Shown: piece after piece, positions 25,801 to 36,505 of the stretch
Position numbering within the stretch: position 1 is the first letter of the stretch
Layout: the number at the start of each line of letters is the position of its first letter
Origin: Tricholomella constricta
Taxonomy: Eukaryota; Basidiomycota; Agaricomycetes; Agaricales; Lyophyllaceae
Direction: 5' to 3'
Assembly: GCA_013368375.1 (NCBI GenBank)
Contig: JAACJP010000043.1
Location: forward strand, 329,080 to 393,079
DNA length: 64,000 bases
Notes under the pieces: model-generated
What the model was told of the DNA's origin: nothing
What the model saw: the letters and a program-made list of their open reading frames with translations, nothing else
Database searches by the model: none
Translations under genes and position numbers: made by a program

Positions 25801-28800
25801 CGCGCCCGGCTCCAGTTCGATGGCGTGGTCCCATTGCTTGCGCTCTGGGAGCTCGTCGAACGCGACTTTGGAGAAGACATCTTCAAAGTCATGGAGGTGG
25901 GTCGGTACGGCGTCGCGGAACGTTTTGGGCACGGAGTTAGCAGCGTGCGCTTCCGCAAGTCGCTGCGATATCGTTTGGCTGGCCCGAATATGTTCAGCGG
26001 TCGGGGTCGGGTGGATCGCGGTCGCAAAGATGCGATCGCCGTTCAGGAAGGTTTCCACCAGGAAGTCGTCGGACTCTGGGTCGGGTTCCTCCAGGATCGG
26101 AGTGTAGGGGAGGAACTCGTCGCCATCCGAGTCGTCCTCGACGTAGGGACTGGTCGGGGCACGCAGGTCGGGCTCAACTGTCGGAATGCCGTCGGCCCGA
26201 CAAGCGTGAATTGCTGCGCGCACCTTGGTGCGTGCGCGTCGATCAGCCTTGACCTCGTCCTTGCAGGTGTCGCAGTGTGTCGGACAGCGGCTCATCTTTA
26301 CCTCCTTGGTCGCCCAGTCGATCTCGGGGTTGTGGTTTTTAAGCCAATTGAACCCGAGGATCATGTCTTGTTTGCCTAACTGGGTGACCCCGAAGATAGC
26401 GCGCTCGGTGTGACCGTCGTACCGTAGCACTGCCTCCACAATACACGAGACAGAGCCAGCCTCGTTGAGGGTTCCGTCGACATTGTACACCGGGGACGAC
26501 CGACTGAGCGCCTTCGTTGTGAGCTTATGCTTTTCAACAAAGGCCGCATTGATGAAGCTGCCGGTCGCCCCGCTATCCACTAGTGCAGTGATCGCGTGCG
26601 ACTCCTGAGTGTCGGTGGTCTCCAATTTGACGTCCAACCACAGGGATCTGGGGCAAGGGATGGCGGCGACCACAAGGCGACGTGGTAGGCGCTTCTCCCA
26701 GCGTGGTAGCCCACGGCGCGACCTAATGATCGGGTCGGGCGTTGGGTCGACCGACGGAGTCTGTGGGGCTGCTGTCTCCTCCAGAACGTCCATGGGTTCG
26801 ACAGAGAGGGGGGCGAAACGGTTCCGACTGGTCGTGGGGAGTGGGCGACTGGTCTGCGATCCGACCGACAGCATGGGCTGAGGTGCGATGGTGCTAGGCA
26901 AGGTCGGAACGGGCAGTACGACGGGGGTCGGTGTCGTGTCAGCCGTGGTCATCTCCTGGCGGACCTGTCGGTGCATGATTAACCGATCCAAAGTCTGCTC
27001 CAAGTGGCGACAAGTGTCGTCGGCGGTTGGCGCTCTGACCGAAACCTCCGTCGGTGGAGTCGGTGCGGGGTCGGCATAACCGAGGAACTCCTCCTCTGTT
27101 CGCATGATGAAGTCCTGCGAGCGCGCCATTGCTAGCCACTCCTCGATCTTCTCATCATGAGGTCGCCCAGTAGTGATGGTGCCCAGGCGTTGACAGAGCT
27201 GGGGGTCCATTCCACGACGAAACTTCATGACGAGGTGTCGCCCGTCGGGGTACCGAGCCTTGTGGCGCAGGGAACGGAACGAATCGATGTACTCATCGAT
27301 GGTCCGACCATTCTGAAAATAGGCCGATGACTCGAGCGCAAGTGCGGCGTTGGCGACCTCGTTCATTGGGCAGAACTCGGTGGTGAAGGTCGCCTGGAAG
27401 TCGTCCCAGGTCGGGAAGGCTTCCTGGATTGTGGCGCATTGGAAAACCCGCTCCACGAAGTCAGCAGCACGACCCTGCTGCATGAACGAAAGCACCCAGG
27501 CAACGCGGGCATGCTCATTGGGAAAGTGTCTCGGGCACAGGAGCATGTACAGTTTGCACGCGTTGAGGAACGCGCGACCGCCCGACCGAGATCCATCGAG
27601 AATGGGCGGGAGCGACATCGGGGGCGACGCCGCTACGTCGCGCGACGTCGATCGGTGTTCGTCGGGTGTCGGGGTTACCCCCAACTGCGACTCCGACGAG
27701 CCGTTTGCTGCTATAGAGGCAGCGGGTGGGTTCCGTGTGAGGAGTGATTCGAAAAGAACGAACAGACGGTCCATACTAGCCGAGTTGGAGGTGTGGTGGG
27801 TGGTGAGAGCCGATACCATGGTTTCCAGACCCTCTAGTCGCTGCTCCGGCGTGAGCACGGGAGCTTGCGATGAGAGTGTTGTAGTTCCACGATCCGACAT
27901 CTCGAGACGGGACTTAGCGACGGTCGAAGCGAACGGGCGTCTGACAATGCTGCGCGCGGCGAACACGTGTTTCGGCGCGAGGGCTTGACTCGTCAACCTT
28001 GTCGGGTCTCTGGGATTAGTCTATTCTGCTGTTAGGGCAACCTTACAGTGGAGCGCTATCACACTGACAAGGGGGAATCCGAAGTTATATTATGTATAGT
28101 AAGGAATGTAGTAAAGGCAGGCCTACCTGACAAGGGGGAATCCGAAGAGAATAGACTAAAGGATTCCCAGATGTCAGGGGAACGACTATATACGACGTAT
28201 GTACGTGAGGGCAGGTCCTCTAAGGTATACTGTACATGTAATGACAGGGAAGGGTCAGTGGCGCGTGTATGTACATGTCCCCGACGCTGTCCGACCCTCG
28301 TGACTCAGGGTGCAGGCACGAGGTTGGGCGCGTGATCATCTGAGGAGTGATCGGTCACGTGCTCATCCGAAGAATCGGATGGTCACGTGATCGCAGTCAG
28401 GGGACGGTTGGTGATTAAATGAGTGTATGGGTATGTAGGAGTATGAACACAACGCTGGGGGCGGAGCGTCGGGGATGCGATCGGGATCGGGACGAGAGCG
28501 ATCGTGCGCAGTCGGGGGACGACCAGAGAGCGTCGGAGGGCGTGAACGGGAGTTCCCCTGACAACAACATAATTACTTACTTTTTTAGGCTGGATCTCTG
28601 ACAAAGAGCGATGTGGCTTTGCCTTTCCAGGAATATGCTGGGAAAAGAGCTTGATTCTTTTAACAGTATGGCGAGCAGGAGAAGCCAGCAGCAATGTGGT
28701 GGAGAGCGTTCATGCAAATGTGAATAGAGAAGGTGTGAGGTGTACACTCCTTGGCGGCCTAATAAAGGGACAGCATTTTGACAATAACAAGCGAAAATCT

Positions 28801-29308
28801 CTCACTGTAAGATTTGACGTTGATGTCTTATGAAAGCTTGTATATATTAACCATTGTGATAGGTACTGGAGGATACGGGCATACGACCAACTTACAAGTC
28901 TGGTCATCTCTCCGAGAACGCGCTCAAAAATCTCAAACGACAGGGCAAGTAATACATTTGCTTGCACTACTAAAAGAGGACAATTGCTCACAAGATTGTG
29001 CAGGCCATGCACATCACAGGTCGTTGATGCAAGAAGACGTCAAAATTGAGTCTTACAATGAGAAGTATCTGGGGCTCAAAGGGAAGTTGAACACTGCTAA
29101 GCAGGCCCTGCTGGACGCCCTATATCAGCAGTTACAAACGATTGATAGAGAGGACATCAATCCCCGGGCAAAAGAGAGACTGGTGAAAAGCGTAGAGGCG
29201 GCAGAGAGCAAATACCAGAAAGCAGAAAGGGCCTATCTGCGCCAAGTGGATTTGGGAATTCTGCTCGTTGGCACAGGCTCCGGCAAAGTTGCATTAAAAG
29301 TACCATAG
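19841..29308 (+). CDS. MULE-like transposase gene, split by an intronic retrotransposon
   Basis: Exons: 19841-20225, 20276-20636, 20693-20910, 20975 to about 21410, about 21450-21737, 21791-21991, 22041-22310, 28589 to about 28812, about 28863-28930 and about 29003-29308. The N-terminal part has a Cys/His-rich module (KCEHYSKKLNRDHYC and CPYILVTSKGPHSHP) that looks like a GCM1/WRKY-type zinc fold. The core shows WRHIHG...DDYQGMILQWTADQHLGQAKG, then FRLCYVHFLRNIR (Cys-x2-His) and finally SSNVVESVHANVNREG. That D...C-x2-H...E order is the MULE-type DDE arrangement, though the assignment is inferred. The family is familiar as uncharacterised proteins of agaricomycetes. The intron at 22311-28588 holds a Ty3/gypsy element. 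Two junctions (near 21410 and 28930) would not join cleanly, so the gene may be slightly decayed. It ends 22 bp from the oppositely oriented dioxygenase gene. Confidence 0.65.
22339..22872 (-). repeat. LTR (element 3' LTR)
   Basis: 534 bp, beginning TGTTAGGGCAACC on the plus strand and ending CCCCTGACA. It is identical to 28030-28563 except one base. On the coding strand it is preceded by a purine run (AAAAGGGGGGG) at about 22877-22887, a good polypurine tract. Confidence 0.95.
22873..27900 (-). pseudogene. gag-pol polyprotein with one in-frame amber stop
   Basis: One frame of 1,676 codons from ATG 27900 (MSDRGTTTLSSQ) to a TGA abutting the LTR at 22873. It is interrupted only by TAG at 23590-23592, between NNHVHSATQ and TPFLLDTGRHPRM. 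Domains in order: gag (YMLLCPRHFPNEHARVAW...), aspartic protease (ALVDSGATGSF), reverse transcriptase (FFIKKKDGSLRLVQDYR, VCVYLDDILIYT), RNase H (IEADSSDFATGAVLSQ), integrase HHCC and DDE core (SVDFITELPES, FISDRGPQF, HPQT-DGQTERVNQ), then a chromodomain (HYEVDKILDSR...LWKGYGYEEASWEP). The stop is one transition from CAG (Gln). Everything else appears intact, so it is either a fresh mutation, a read-through codon or a sequence error. Confidence 0.9.
28030..28563 (-). repeat. LTR (element 5' LTR)
   Basis: The 5' copy in coding orientation, so it should hold the promoter of the element. It is followed on the minus strand by CAGAATAGACTAATCCC. I could not match a host tRNA for the primer-binding site. 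Confidence 0.95.
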
Positions 29309-29330
29309 TCTAGTGTATCAAGATATATAG

Positions 29331-32300
29331 CTACTTGTATTGTCTCGAAACTCTCCAACCATTGGCATTTTTGACCCACGTATCTCCCTGCTTATCTGAG
29401 TGCAGCACTAGAGAGCCTCGTTCACCTTGAAAGTGCAAGTTAAAATGTGTCATGTGGCAGGATAGAAAAATAAAAATGTCCATGGGCGACAAGTTAAATA
29501 CCAAGCCGGGTTCGTATAAGCAAAGTTGACCCCCGGAAAGATGACCAAAAGGAATGACTACACATAAGATCTTGTCTCCGAAATCTCTGTGGCCCCGGGT
29601 AGAAACACATAAGTTTATAACAAACCCGCCAAAGGGGTAGGCTGGACTCCGCTCATTGAGGGGAAGCTCCTCAACAAAAGCCTTCAGCTCCTCGTATTCC
29701 TCGGGAAGGTGATGCTTGAGCTGAAAAAGAAATTTTGTTTAGTAGGCATAGACAGAAAAATAGACTTGTGTACGTTAGCCTCAACAAATGTGAAAATTTC
29801 ATGTAAGAACTCTGCCAAAAGGTCGTGCTCCTGGGGATCGTCTTGAACGTCCTTAGAATTTCTTGGGACTCGTTGAGAATGGTTGACGCTTGTGGCAGAA
29901 TTTTTATGGACATAATATGGGTGAACGTCTTGAGGAGCACCCTCACCCTGATTATGCTGTTAACACTATAAACTTCAAAGTGAACATCGCAAACACACCT
30001 TTTCCGAGTATCTGTTATACCACGAGTAGTGAAGCGCCAAAAAATTGTAATTTTGCCGGTCAGATGAATCATGATACAGCTCCCGTGGAAAAAGTGATTT
30101 GAGCTTGGTGACCAACTGATCATTGTAGTTGGGCAGATGAGATTTCATGTGCGTTATCAGTAGGCCAATGAATTTGTTATTGGCGTCGCGAAGAGTGAGA
30201 GTTTTTCTGGCATAAGAATGAGCGTAAATGATGCTGTCATAGACTAGATAACTGACCCATCGCAAATGTCGGAGTTTATCTGGAGGTATTGGCCATATCC
30301 CTGAAATTTGGGTTCCGAGAGCTTGGAGGAACATCAGCGTGTTAGATATGGGCAGGTAAGAAAAGATGAAAACTCTCACTTTTTTCGTCAGATCATCTAA
30401 GTCTGCAACAACTGTTCCCGCCTCAGCCCTCACCCTCTGATCTTTGGTCCATTCATTGCGGTTGGCCTTTGTAATAGGACAAGATGTTTTGTCAAATTGC
30501 TGAGACATCTTGATAGTAATAGTCTCTGCAATGGCGCTATCAGACAAGCGTTCACCAGATACCTCCAAGTTGTTGGGGGACACCTGCAACCACACCTGAG
30601 ATCTGGGAGGCAGTAAAAAATAGCTAGCAAATATTGAGCAGATGATATAAAATGCAGAAAATATGGTGGGACGGACTTGGTGGTGACATTGTCAAAGCAA
30701 CGATCCAGAACTTCGATTTCATGGGCGTGATAAATATGTTGAAAAGTATCCGACGATGAAGAGAAAAACATGAGAGATAGATTGGGTAACGGAATTTTAC
30801 GAAGCCCAATCACAAATGGGAGTAGCACCTCTCGGATTAATTTTCCTAGATTGTCGGCTAAATCAATTCAGCAGTATTAACATATAAGCAGATATTCAGA
30901 GAACATACCTTGAGGGCTCCGCAGCGAGAAAGCCACACCATAGATATCCTCGATCGTAGAGTTCTGGCGAAGAGTAAGGTTGGCCCGAAGCCCCAGAGCA
31001 GCAATCACCAACAAGATATATGGTGTACCTAGCAGCACTATCAGTACTGATCAAGTTAACTTGGAGAAAAATACTCACCAGCAGCAACCAAGTATGCCAA
31101 ACGTGTTCCTTGAGCCACCCACTCTCTAAACTTGCAAGGAGTGACGCTGATTTGGACTGCAAGAGTTGATAATCCTGGCCCCCGTTTGCCTGTCATAGCA
31201 TGCATAGACTTGCGATAGCTGAAGTAGCTTTATGTCAGTAGAGGTAGTCCAATAGATGACGTAAAACGTACACATCAACCGACAAAGATAGTTGGAGAAG
31301 TACAACCATGAGATTGAATTCCACCTGGCGGACGTCGCTCTCCAGCTCCTGACATTTCATCGCCAGCACTCGGAGTGGTGTAAGAAAGTCAGACACGTCC
31401 GCCTGAGGCATTTGGTGGGACATTTCGGTGGTGAAAGAGTGAGCCAGGTGAGCCAGAGCCTTCAAGTTCTGCATGGAAGAGATGGAGGCAAGGCTAACGA
31501 TCAGGCGACGAGCTGTTGCAGTTATAGGAGGAGGGGTGCCGTCTGTACTCCAAGAGGGTTTCTGATTCTTCAGTTTCGATGTGCGGGACTTCTTTGCAGA
31601 GGAGAGGTGGTAATTAGAGTCGTCAGTTATATTGTTATGGGATTCGTAATTATCGTCGTCCACAGGTTCATAGTCGTCTGGAGGGGCGCCATCCTGCATG
31701 TCATCATCGAATGAGGCAAAGAGACTACGCTCAATTGCGGCATCCGAAAATTGCCCTCGACCTCTATTATACACCCTCAGCCGGACACGATCCCCATTCC
31801 TATGACAGTCTGGGTCCCAGTTGATGACCTGGCCAGGATGGCCACCCCCGCCAGCATCACCTCCTTGTCCACCAAGTAACAACCGGACCCGTTTGACTCT
31901 AGGATTATTACCAGGAGCAGTGTCGGTGTCACCCTCTTGTCCACCGAGTAACAACCGCACCCGTTTAACTCTAGGATTATTACCAGGAGCAGTGTCGGTG
32001 TCGTCCTGCTCGGAGACTGAGTCGTTGTATAGCCGTTTACGAAGAGAGGAGCTGCTCATCTCTGTAACATGATTTTGCAATGCAGGAGATGCACCCAGGG
32101 GTCGAAGTGTAGTCGGTGGGACAACCTGTAGTTCAAGTTGTTGTGACGGGTCCGGAGTTGCCGGTGATGATGACAGTGATGACGGCGGTGACAGGGAAAG
32201 ATATGGGGATGAAGATGGTGAATGGTGTTCCGAGGGCCTGAGCGTGGTCTGAGCAATTAGAAGGCTGTAGAGTAGAGAAAGGCCAGAGGGGGGAGCATCT

Positions 32301-32377
32301 GCAAGAGCGTCCAGCACGTCCCGGAGCTCATTCAGGACATGTGGGACAAGGTTATCAGGAAGATGTATGGAAGGCAT
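29331..32377 (-). CDS. 2-oxoglutarate/Fe(II) dioxygenase-domain protein, TET/JBP-like
   Basis: Seven exons (31272-32377, 31079-31218, 30909-31028, 30677-30857, 29999-30602, 29774-29956, 29331-29720) join in frame to 907 aa. The N-terminal 370 residues are low-complexity, Ser/Pro-rich, then basic with two 24-residue repeats. A helical middle follows. The last exon holds a compact double-stranded beta-helix signature: STRGHRDFGD (HxD iron ligands), LCVVIPFGHLSGGQLCLYE, SPMDIFIFLSC, THFNLHF (distal His) and GERGSLVLHSD, where the Arg fits 2OG binding. Such domains oxidise methyl groups on DNA bases in TET/JBP enzymes, and fungal genomes carry lineage-specific copies linked to transposons. Membership of that family and activity on DNA are inferences. 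The gene converges on the transposase-like gene with 22 bp between stop codons. Exon 29999-30602 might hide a further intron. Confidence 0.7.
31865..32008 (-). repeat. 72-bp in-frame tandem duplication
   Basis: Two adjacent 72-bp units within the first exon of the dioxygenase gene encode DTDTAPGNNPRVKRVRLLLG twice, with a few synonymous changes. The repeated basic stretch RVKRVR would suit a nuclear-localisation or DNA-contact role. Confidence 0.8.
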
Positions 32378-32694
32378 GTGAAGTGAGAGGAAGATGAGAT
32401 GAGGGCAGCAAGCTCAAGACCAACTGAAGGCTGTGACGTGGTGGGCAGTGGACGCGACTGCGATTTGTTTAACAAAATGTGACAACACAATCACATGCAA
32501 TGCTGGCACAGAGCACATAATCCGGACAGAGGACATAGTATGAAGAGCATCACCGAAAGAGATACTCGAGCTTACAGTGGCGCAATCTGAGCCATGTCAG
32601 AATCAGAATTGAGTGATGAAATTTGACATATTGACGTAGATGACAAATTGGTCTACCAAATGTAAAATTGCCATCACAGCCATTCAAAATCCTT
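32378..32694. other. 5' flank of the dioxygenase gene, no gene seen
   Basis: AT-rich spacer of about 320 bp. It should contain the dioxygenase promoter. No TIR partner for sequence near 19.4-19.8 kb was found by eye. Confidence 0.4.
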
Positions 32695-33952
32695 TCACGG
32701 GCCCAGCTCAAAAGCCGCCCTCAACGCCCTCAACCACTGTTCATACGCCCCAGGAGCACGCGCCGCGGCTGCCTGCTCGACGTGCTCAAAGTCCCCCCCC
32801 CGGTGCGGCTGTCGTTGGCATGCGCGTGCGTGGGGGTGGTGCATACGTGTGCGGTTGAGCAAGACATTTTTTGTTGAGAGGAGAGGACAGACCGGGGCTT
32901 GGAGGGGGGGCAAGGAACGGGGGAAGGGAGAGGAAGGGGGAAAGGGACGGGAGAGAGAGATGGTCCATCCGGGAAAGGCGCGTTGGAGCTGGTGATGCAG
33001 GTGTTTGATCGGGCGCAGGGTGGGGGAGGTGTACCATGCAAGGGAGGCGGAGTCTGTGCCTGTGTGTGTGGTGTCTGGGGTCAATGATGGAAGGGAAGGG
33101 GGGAAGGGGGGGCATACCTAGGCCTGCAGAGAGGAAGATGTGGTGAGAGGGGCATGTGTGTGGGCCTTTCCCATGGAACTGGATGAAGGCGCAAGAGAAG
33201 GCGGGGCACCCACGTGAAAGGGCGAGCTGCCAGTTGTAGATGGCGAGGGCGGCATCGAAAAAGGGCTCGAGCTGCGTAAATTAGACTCAGACAGACAGTG
33301 AATGTACAGGTCATCGGCGATCGCACATACTTACGTTGTTGTGCACAGGGTCTGTGACATGATAGGAGGCAACACAGTCGGTACCTCGAGTGCGGCCCTG
33401 GAGCTGCCGTCGTAAACAGTTGGAGCCTTAATGAGGAGGCTCGTGGACTTGAACAGGGCGGCGGCTTGCACGGCGGTGTGGAGGTCATGCGCCGGGTGGG
33501 GCGCGGAGATGTGAATGTGGCAGGTGGTGCCGGTGACCGGGACGGCGAAGAGGCCCCGGCCTTTTGCGTACTGGGTGTTATTGGTTTTGGTGTTGGTGTG
33601 GGTCTCGGAGAAGATGCAGAAGGAGGCCCAGGTGGAGGGTTCAGTGAAGAGGGAGATGTGATAGATGTTGGCAAGGGGGGCGGGGAGTGCGAGTGCGAGG
33701 GAGAGGCAGTTGTTGTCGTTGTCGACGTCGAGGAGTGAGGAGATGGTGTGTCGCCATGCGGTGCACTGTGCGGAAGTTGGCTGGGCGGAGGAGTAGGCGG
33801 AGTGGTTGTATTGTAGCGGCCTTGTGAGACGATGTACGCGTCGAAGCACTCGATAGCCTGCTCGAGAGTTGGTTAATCGACAGGTGGACGGCCGGACTCG
33901 TGGTGGTGTAGTCCCTGACACCAGCAGACACTGGGGCGTGTTGTTGGGTCAT
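32695..33952 (-). pseudogene. decayed conserved fungal protein of unknown function
   Basis: Minus-strand pieces form a consistent protein only if several frame changes are allowed. ECFDAYIVSQGRY and NHSAYSSAQPTSAQ lie in different frames near 33825. VYDGSS and GTDCVASYHVTDPVHNN are shifted near 33405. The first block is preceded by an in-frame TAA. After a clean intron (about 33270-33331) comes PFFDAALAIYNWQLALSRGC with FIQFHGKGPHTCPSHHIFLS, then a last exon ending GAYEQWLRALRAAFELGP. I have the impression of a widespread basidiomycete family but cannot name it. Confidence 0.55.
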
Positions 33953-34199
33953 GGGCCAAGCCTCAAGATAAACTTGTTGCAGCTTGGTATCGAGACGTCA
34001 CATCACTTAACAAAAGTCCGGTAGCCCATTGAAATATCCCTTTGCTGATCACGATGACTTCAGCATGCACGACACATACCTTTGAACGACAATCTGAGCT
34101 TCTTCTTTTTGTCTAGATGCATTGAAAAAAAAGACCAAAAAAATTCAATCTCGGTATATACTTGTTGTATTTTATCATCTGTCACGGAAACCGTCAAAA

Positions 34200-36178
34200 A
34201 GAGCCTCAAGGACCAGAATTAACCTGTCTATCCCCCCACACCACCATGGCTAGGGGACCTGGCACCTCCCTCTGCACCGAGGACCTGCAAGAACGGCCCC
34301 CTTCTCGCCGATGTCAAGACAAATGCCTCCAGAGTCCCGATGGGCTCGATCGCCGTGGAATGTGCGGATAAGCCGACAGGTTTGGCAGTAAACGCAGGAC
34401 GTCACGGCCAAGGCCCAGACATCCTGGGGGACACCCAAGCGCGAGTTCCATTCGAAGAGAGCTTTTCCGATGTGAGTATCGTGGAACTCGACGTTCTGGG
34501 AGCGGTGTTGGAAGGGTAGGTACGGAGAGGAATGGGAAGGATGGTGTCTGTGCCTGAGGGATGACGTTGCACTACATGTTAATAAGTAAGTTGGCTATAC
34601 CACAAAGAAAGATGAAAGCTCACCATATGGAAGCTTGGGGGTGTTGCCACATCGGTATTGATTATCGAGGTGTTCGCCATAACCCTCCTGGCTGAATAGG
34701 CAATTGCAGCCCTTGCAGAGGTGGGCCGCGGCCTGCTCCTCCAAGATCGAGAACGCTTCCTGAGATATTCCTCCAGTGGAGTTGAGCTCTCGGACAGCAT
34801 AACCGACAGGGGTATTGAAATATTTCATATGCTGCCAGCAACGGGTGTTGGTAGAACTGGGGTCATAGGGAAGCAGTTGCTGAGGGACTCCATCGTTGTT
34901 CGTAGCCGGGTGTGCAGAGATATCCTCTGGTGAGGTGTTAGAGTAATTGCAGACATGCCAAGAAAGACTTACCGAATAACCCATCCCTTTTGCTCTGAAA
35001 GAGCCATCCGATAAGATGCTTATCTGTTTTACGGAGTGTCAGTGTTACAGTGCGGGGGTATATGAGAAAAAATCGTACTTACCGGGTTGCGCGCGAGCAG
35101 CTGCCACCTCTGGCGAGAAGAATGATGCCAAGGTTCGGGGACCCCTTGTGAACGAGACCCGGGGCAGCGGACGGTCAGGAGTTGGCGGAGATGGGTTTTG
35201 TAAGTACGCGGCTACCTCTCCGGAGGATTTGCAGGTCTTCGTTGACGCTTGAGAAGTCTGCGACGATGAAGGAGCATGGTCAAAGCTATAGTGTTCCTCT
35301 GTTAGTCAACAAAGTCAGTGATCTACGCCAATTTGATGAAACTAACCGGAACTCACCATCCTCATGATCTGATGTGTCTGAGTCGGACTCTTCTGTGTAG
35401 GACTCTTCTCCTGATGTACGGAAAGAGTTCGTTAGGCCTGCAGAAATAAAATTAGGATTAAAACTCACCGTGGCGGGCCTCCGTGGTGCCATGCAGGATG
35501 TACTGGCGCGCGGACACCTGTGGCTTGATCTGACCTGTTGTAGATGGTGGGTGTATTATCAGTAACAGGTGGTCAAGGCAATAGGATAAGACGCACCGAT
35601 AAATCGGCAGGCGTGGCCTTTGCTCTTGAAAAAAAATGTCCTCACTCCTTTTACCCTCTTTTCTTGAAGGTCCATGCGCACTTCGTCGTCCGTTCGAAAG
35701 GCATTAGCGGCATGGGGGCAAAAGGGAGGCTTGAAGTCTTTGATAATTTGCCAGCCCGAAGGAGGGACAGTCTTCATCGCACCGCTCTTGAGCACGATCT
35801 GAGGGCTGTGATGTCACTAGTTAGTAGAATGTAAGGTACTAAATATTTTTTGACATACCGCGCCCAGTTTATCCACTCGCCCTGAATTTTATCATAGGTG
35901 ACAAGGTCACCAGCTTTGTTGAATTCTCTGAGCTCCTTCTCGAGTTGTGCAAGGCGGGCGATCGAAAGATCGGCTTTGGCCATTTCATCCTGAGGAGGTG
36001 GAGGAGGTGGGAGGCCACGAAGGCGAGATGAGAGGGGAGAGGAAGCAGAAACTCTGCCACGCCTAGGAGGCCGGTCAGACTTGCCCATATTGTAGGCGAG
36101 AAATGCGAGACGATGCACCAATGTACGCAGCTTTATATCTACCTCCTCTGCTGTGTTCCCTCCACCGCCCTGTGCCAA
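34200..36178 (-). CDS. unrecognised multi-exon protein with two Cys-pair modules
   Basis: Exon-like minus segments run from ATG 36178 (MAQGGGGNTAEEVDIKL, then a PPPPPP stretch and a helical block LAQLEKELREFNKAGDLVTY). Next come VPPSGWQIIKDFKPPFCPHA (about 35650-35810), VSARQYILHGTTEARH (about 35480), SYTEESDSDTSDHED (about 35370-35440), GGISQEAFSILEEQ followed by LCKGCNCLFSQEGYGEHL (about 34650-34800), and VYCQTCRLIRTFHGDRAHRD (about 34270-34400). Two modules share a layout: start of an aliphatic helix, Cys-x2-Cys, then H. Several donors (GTGAGT, GTAAGT) fit. I could not assemble every junction, and no function is evident. It may belong to a repeat family. Confidence 0.4.
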
Positions 36179-36291
36179 AAGAAAAAGGGAAAGAAACTAA
36201 ATCCTCGGAGGACGCTGGATGAGACTTACTCGCAATTTTGGAGAAGCAACAGTGAAGGTCGTAACAATTTCAGAAGGCAGAAGTCGGACAC

Positions 36292-36505
36292 CATGAGTAC
36301 GGTGCGCAGTTTGTGTCAGCCAGGATTTAAGGTCGTGAGTTCGATTGCCTTGAATCCCAGATGCCTGCCTGGTAATTCTTGATGGATTTGTCACATCCGC
36401 ACTCCTTCTTAGCCCATTTGTGAGGTTTCGGCACTGCATTCCCCAACCTGTAACACCTCTGAGTAACTTCATGATATCTCTCAGCTTTGGCCTTGGCAAT
36501 AGAAA
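36292..36505 (+). repeat. SINE-like repeat, forward copy
   Basis: About 210 bp nearly identical, in inverted orientation, to 37868-38076. It contains GGTCGTGAGTTCGATTGCC, which resembles the T-arm/B-box of a tRNA, preceded by a TGTGTCAGCC region that could be a worn A-box half. A tRNA-derived SINE is the best guess. A MITE arm is the alternative. Confidence 0.55.

Larger units (their letters stand above)
22339..28563 (-). mobile_element. Ty3/gypsy chromovirus-type LTR retrotransposon, complete
   Basis: A 6,225-bp element with 534-bp direct LTRs at both ends, each TG...CA. Target-site duplication ACAAC is found at 22334-22338 and 28564-28568. The coding strand is minus, antisense to the host gene. 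The LTRs differ at one position seen by eye (22406 C versus 28097 T), so insertion is recent. Removing the element and one TSD copy leaves a normal 48-nt intron in the host gene. Coding order is gag, protease, RT, RNase H, integrase, chromodomain. Confidence 0.95.

Noticed and set aside
19525..32485. Short matching words (TTGTCACATT, CTGTCCG) as TIRs of the transposase/dioxygenase pair
   Set aside because: They occur in the wrong relative order at the two ends and are too short. No TIR or TSD could be shown.
32821..33087. Gly-rich plus frame
   Set aside because: Reverse of the Pro/Ser-rich intron and last exon of the minus-strand pseudogene.
36300..36370. Possible tRNA gene
   Set aside because: Only a T-arm-like box is recognisable. 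Acceptor and anticodon stems do not form, and the copy elsewhere is a repeat, so SINE-like is preferred.
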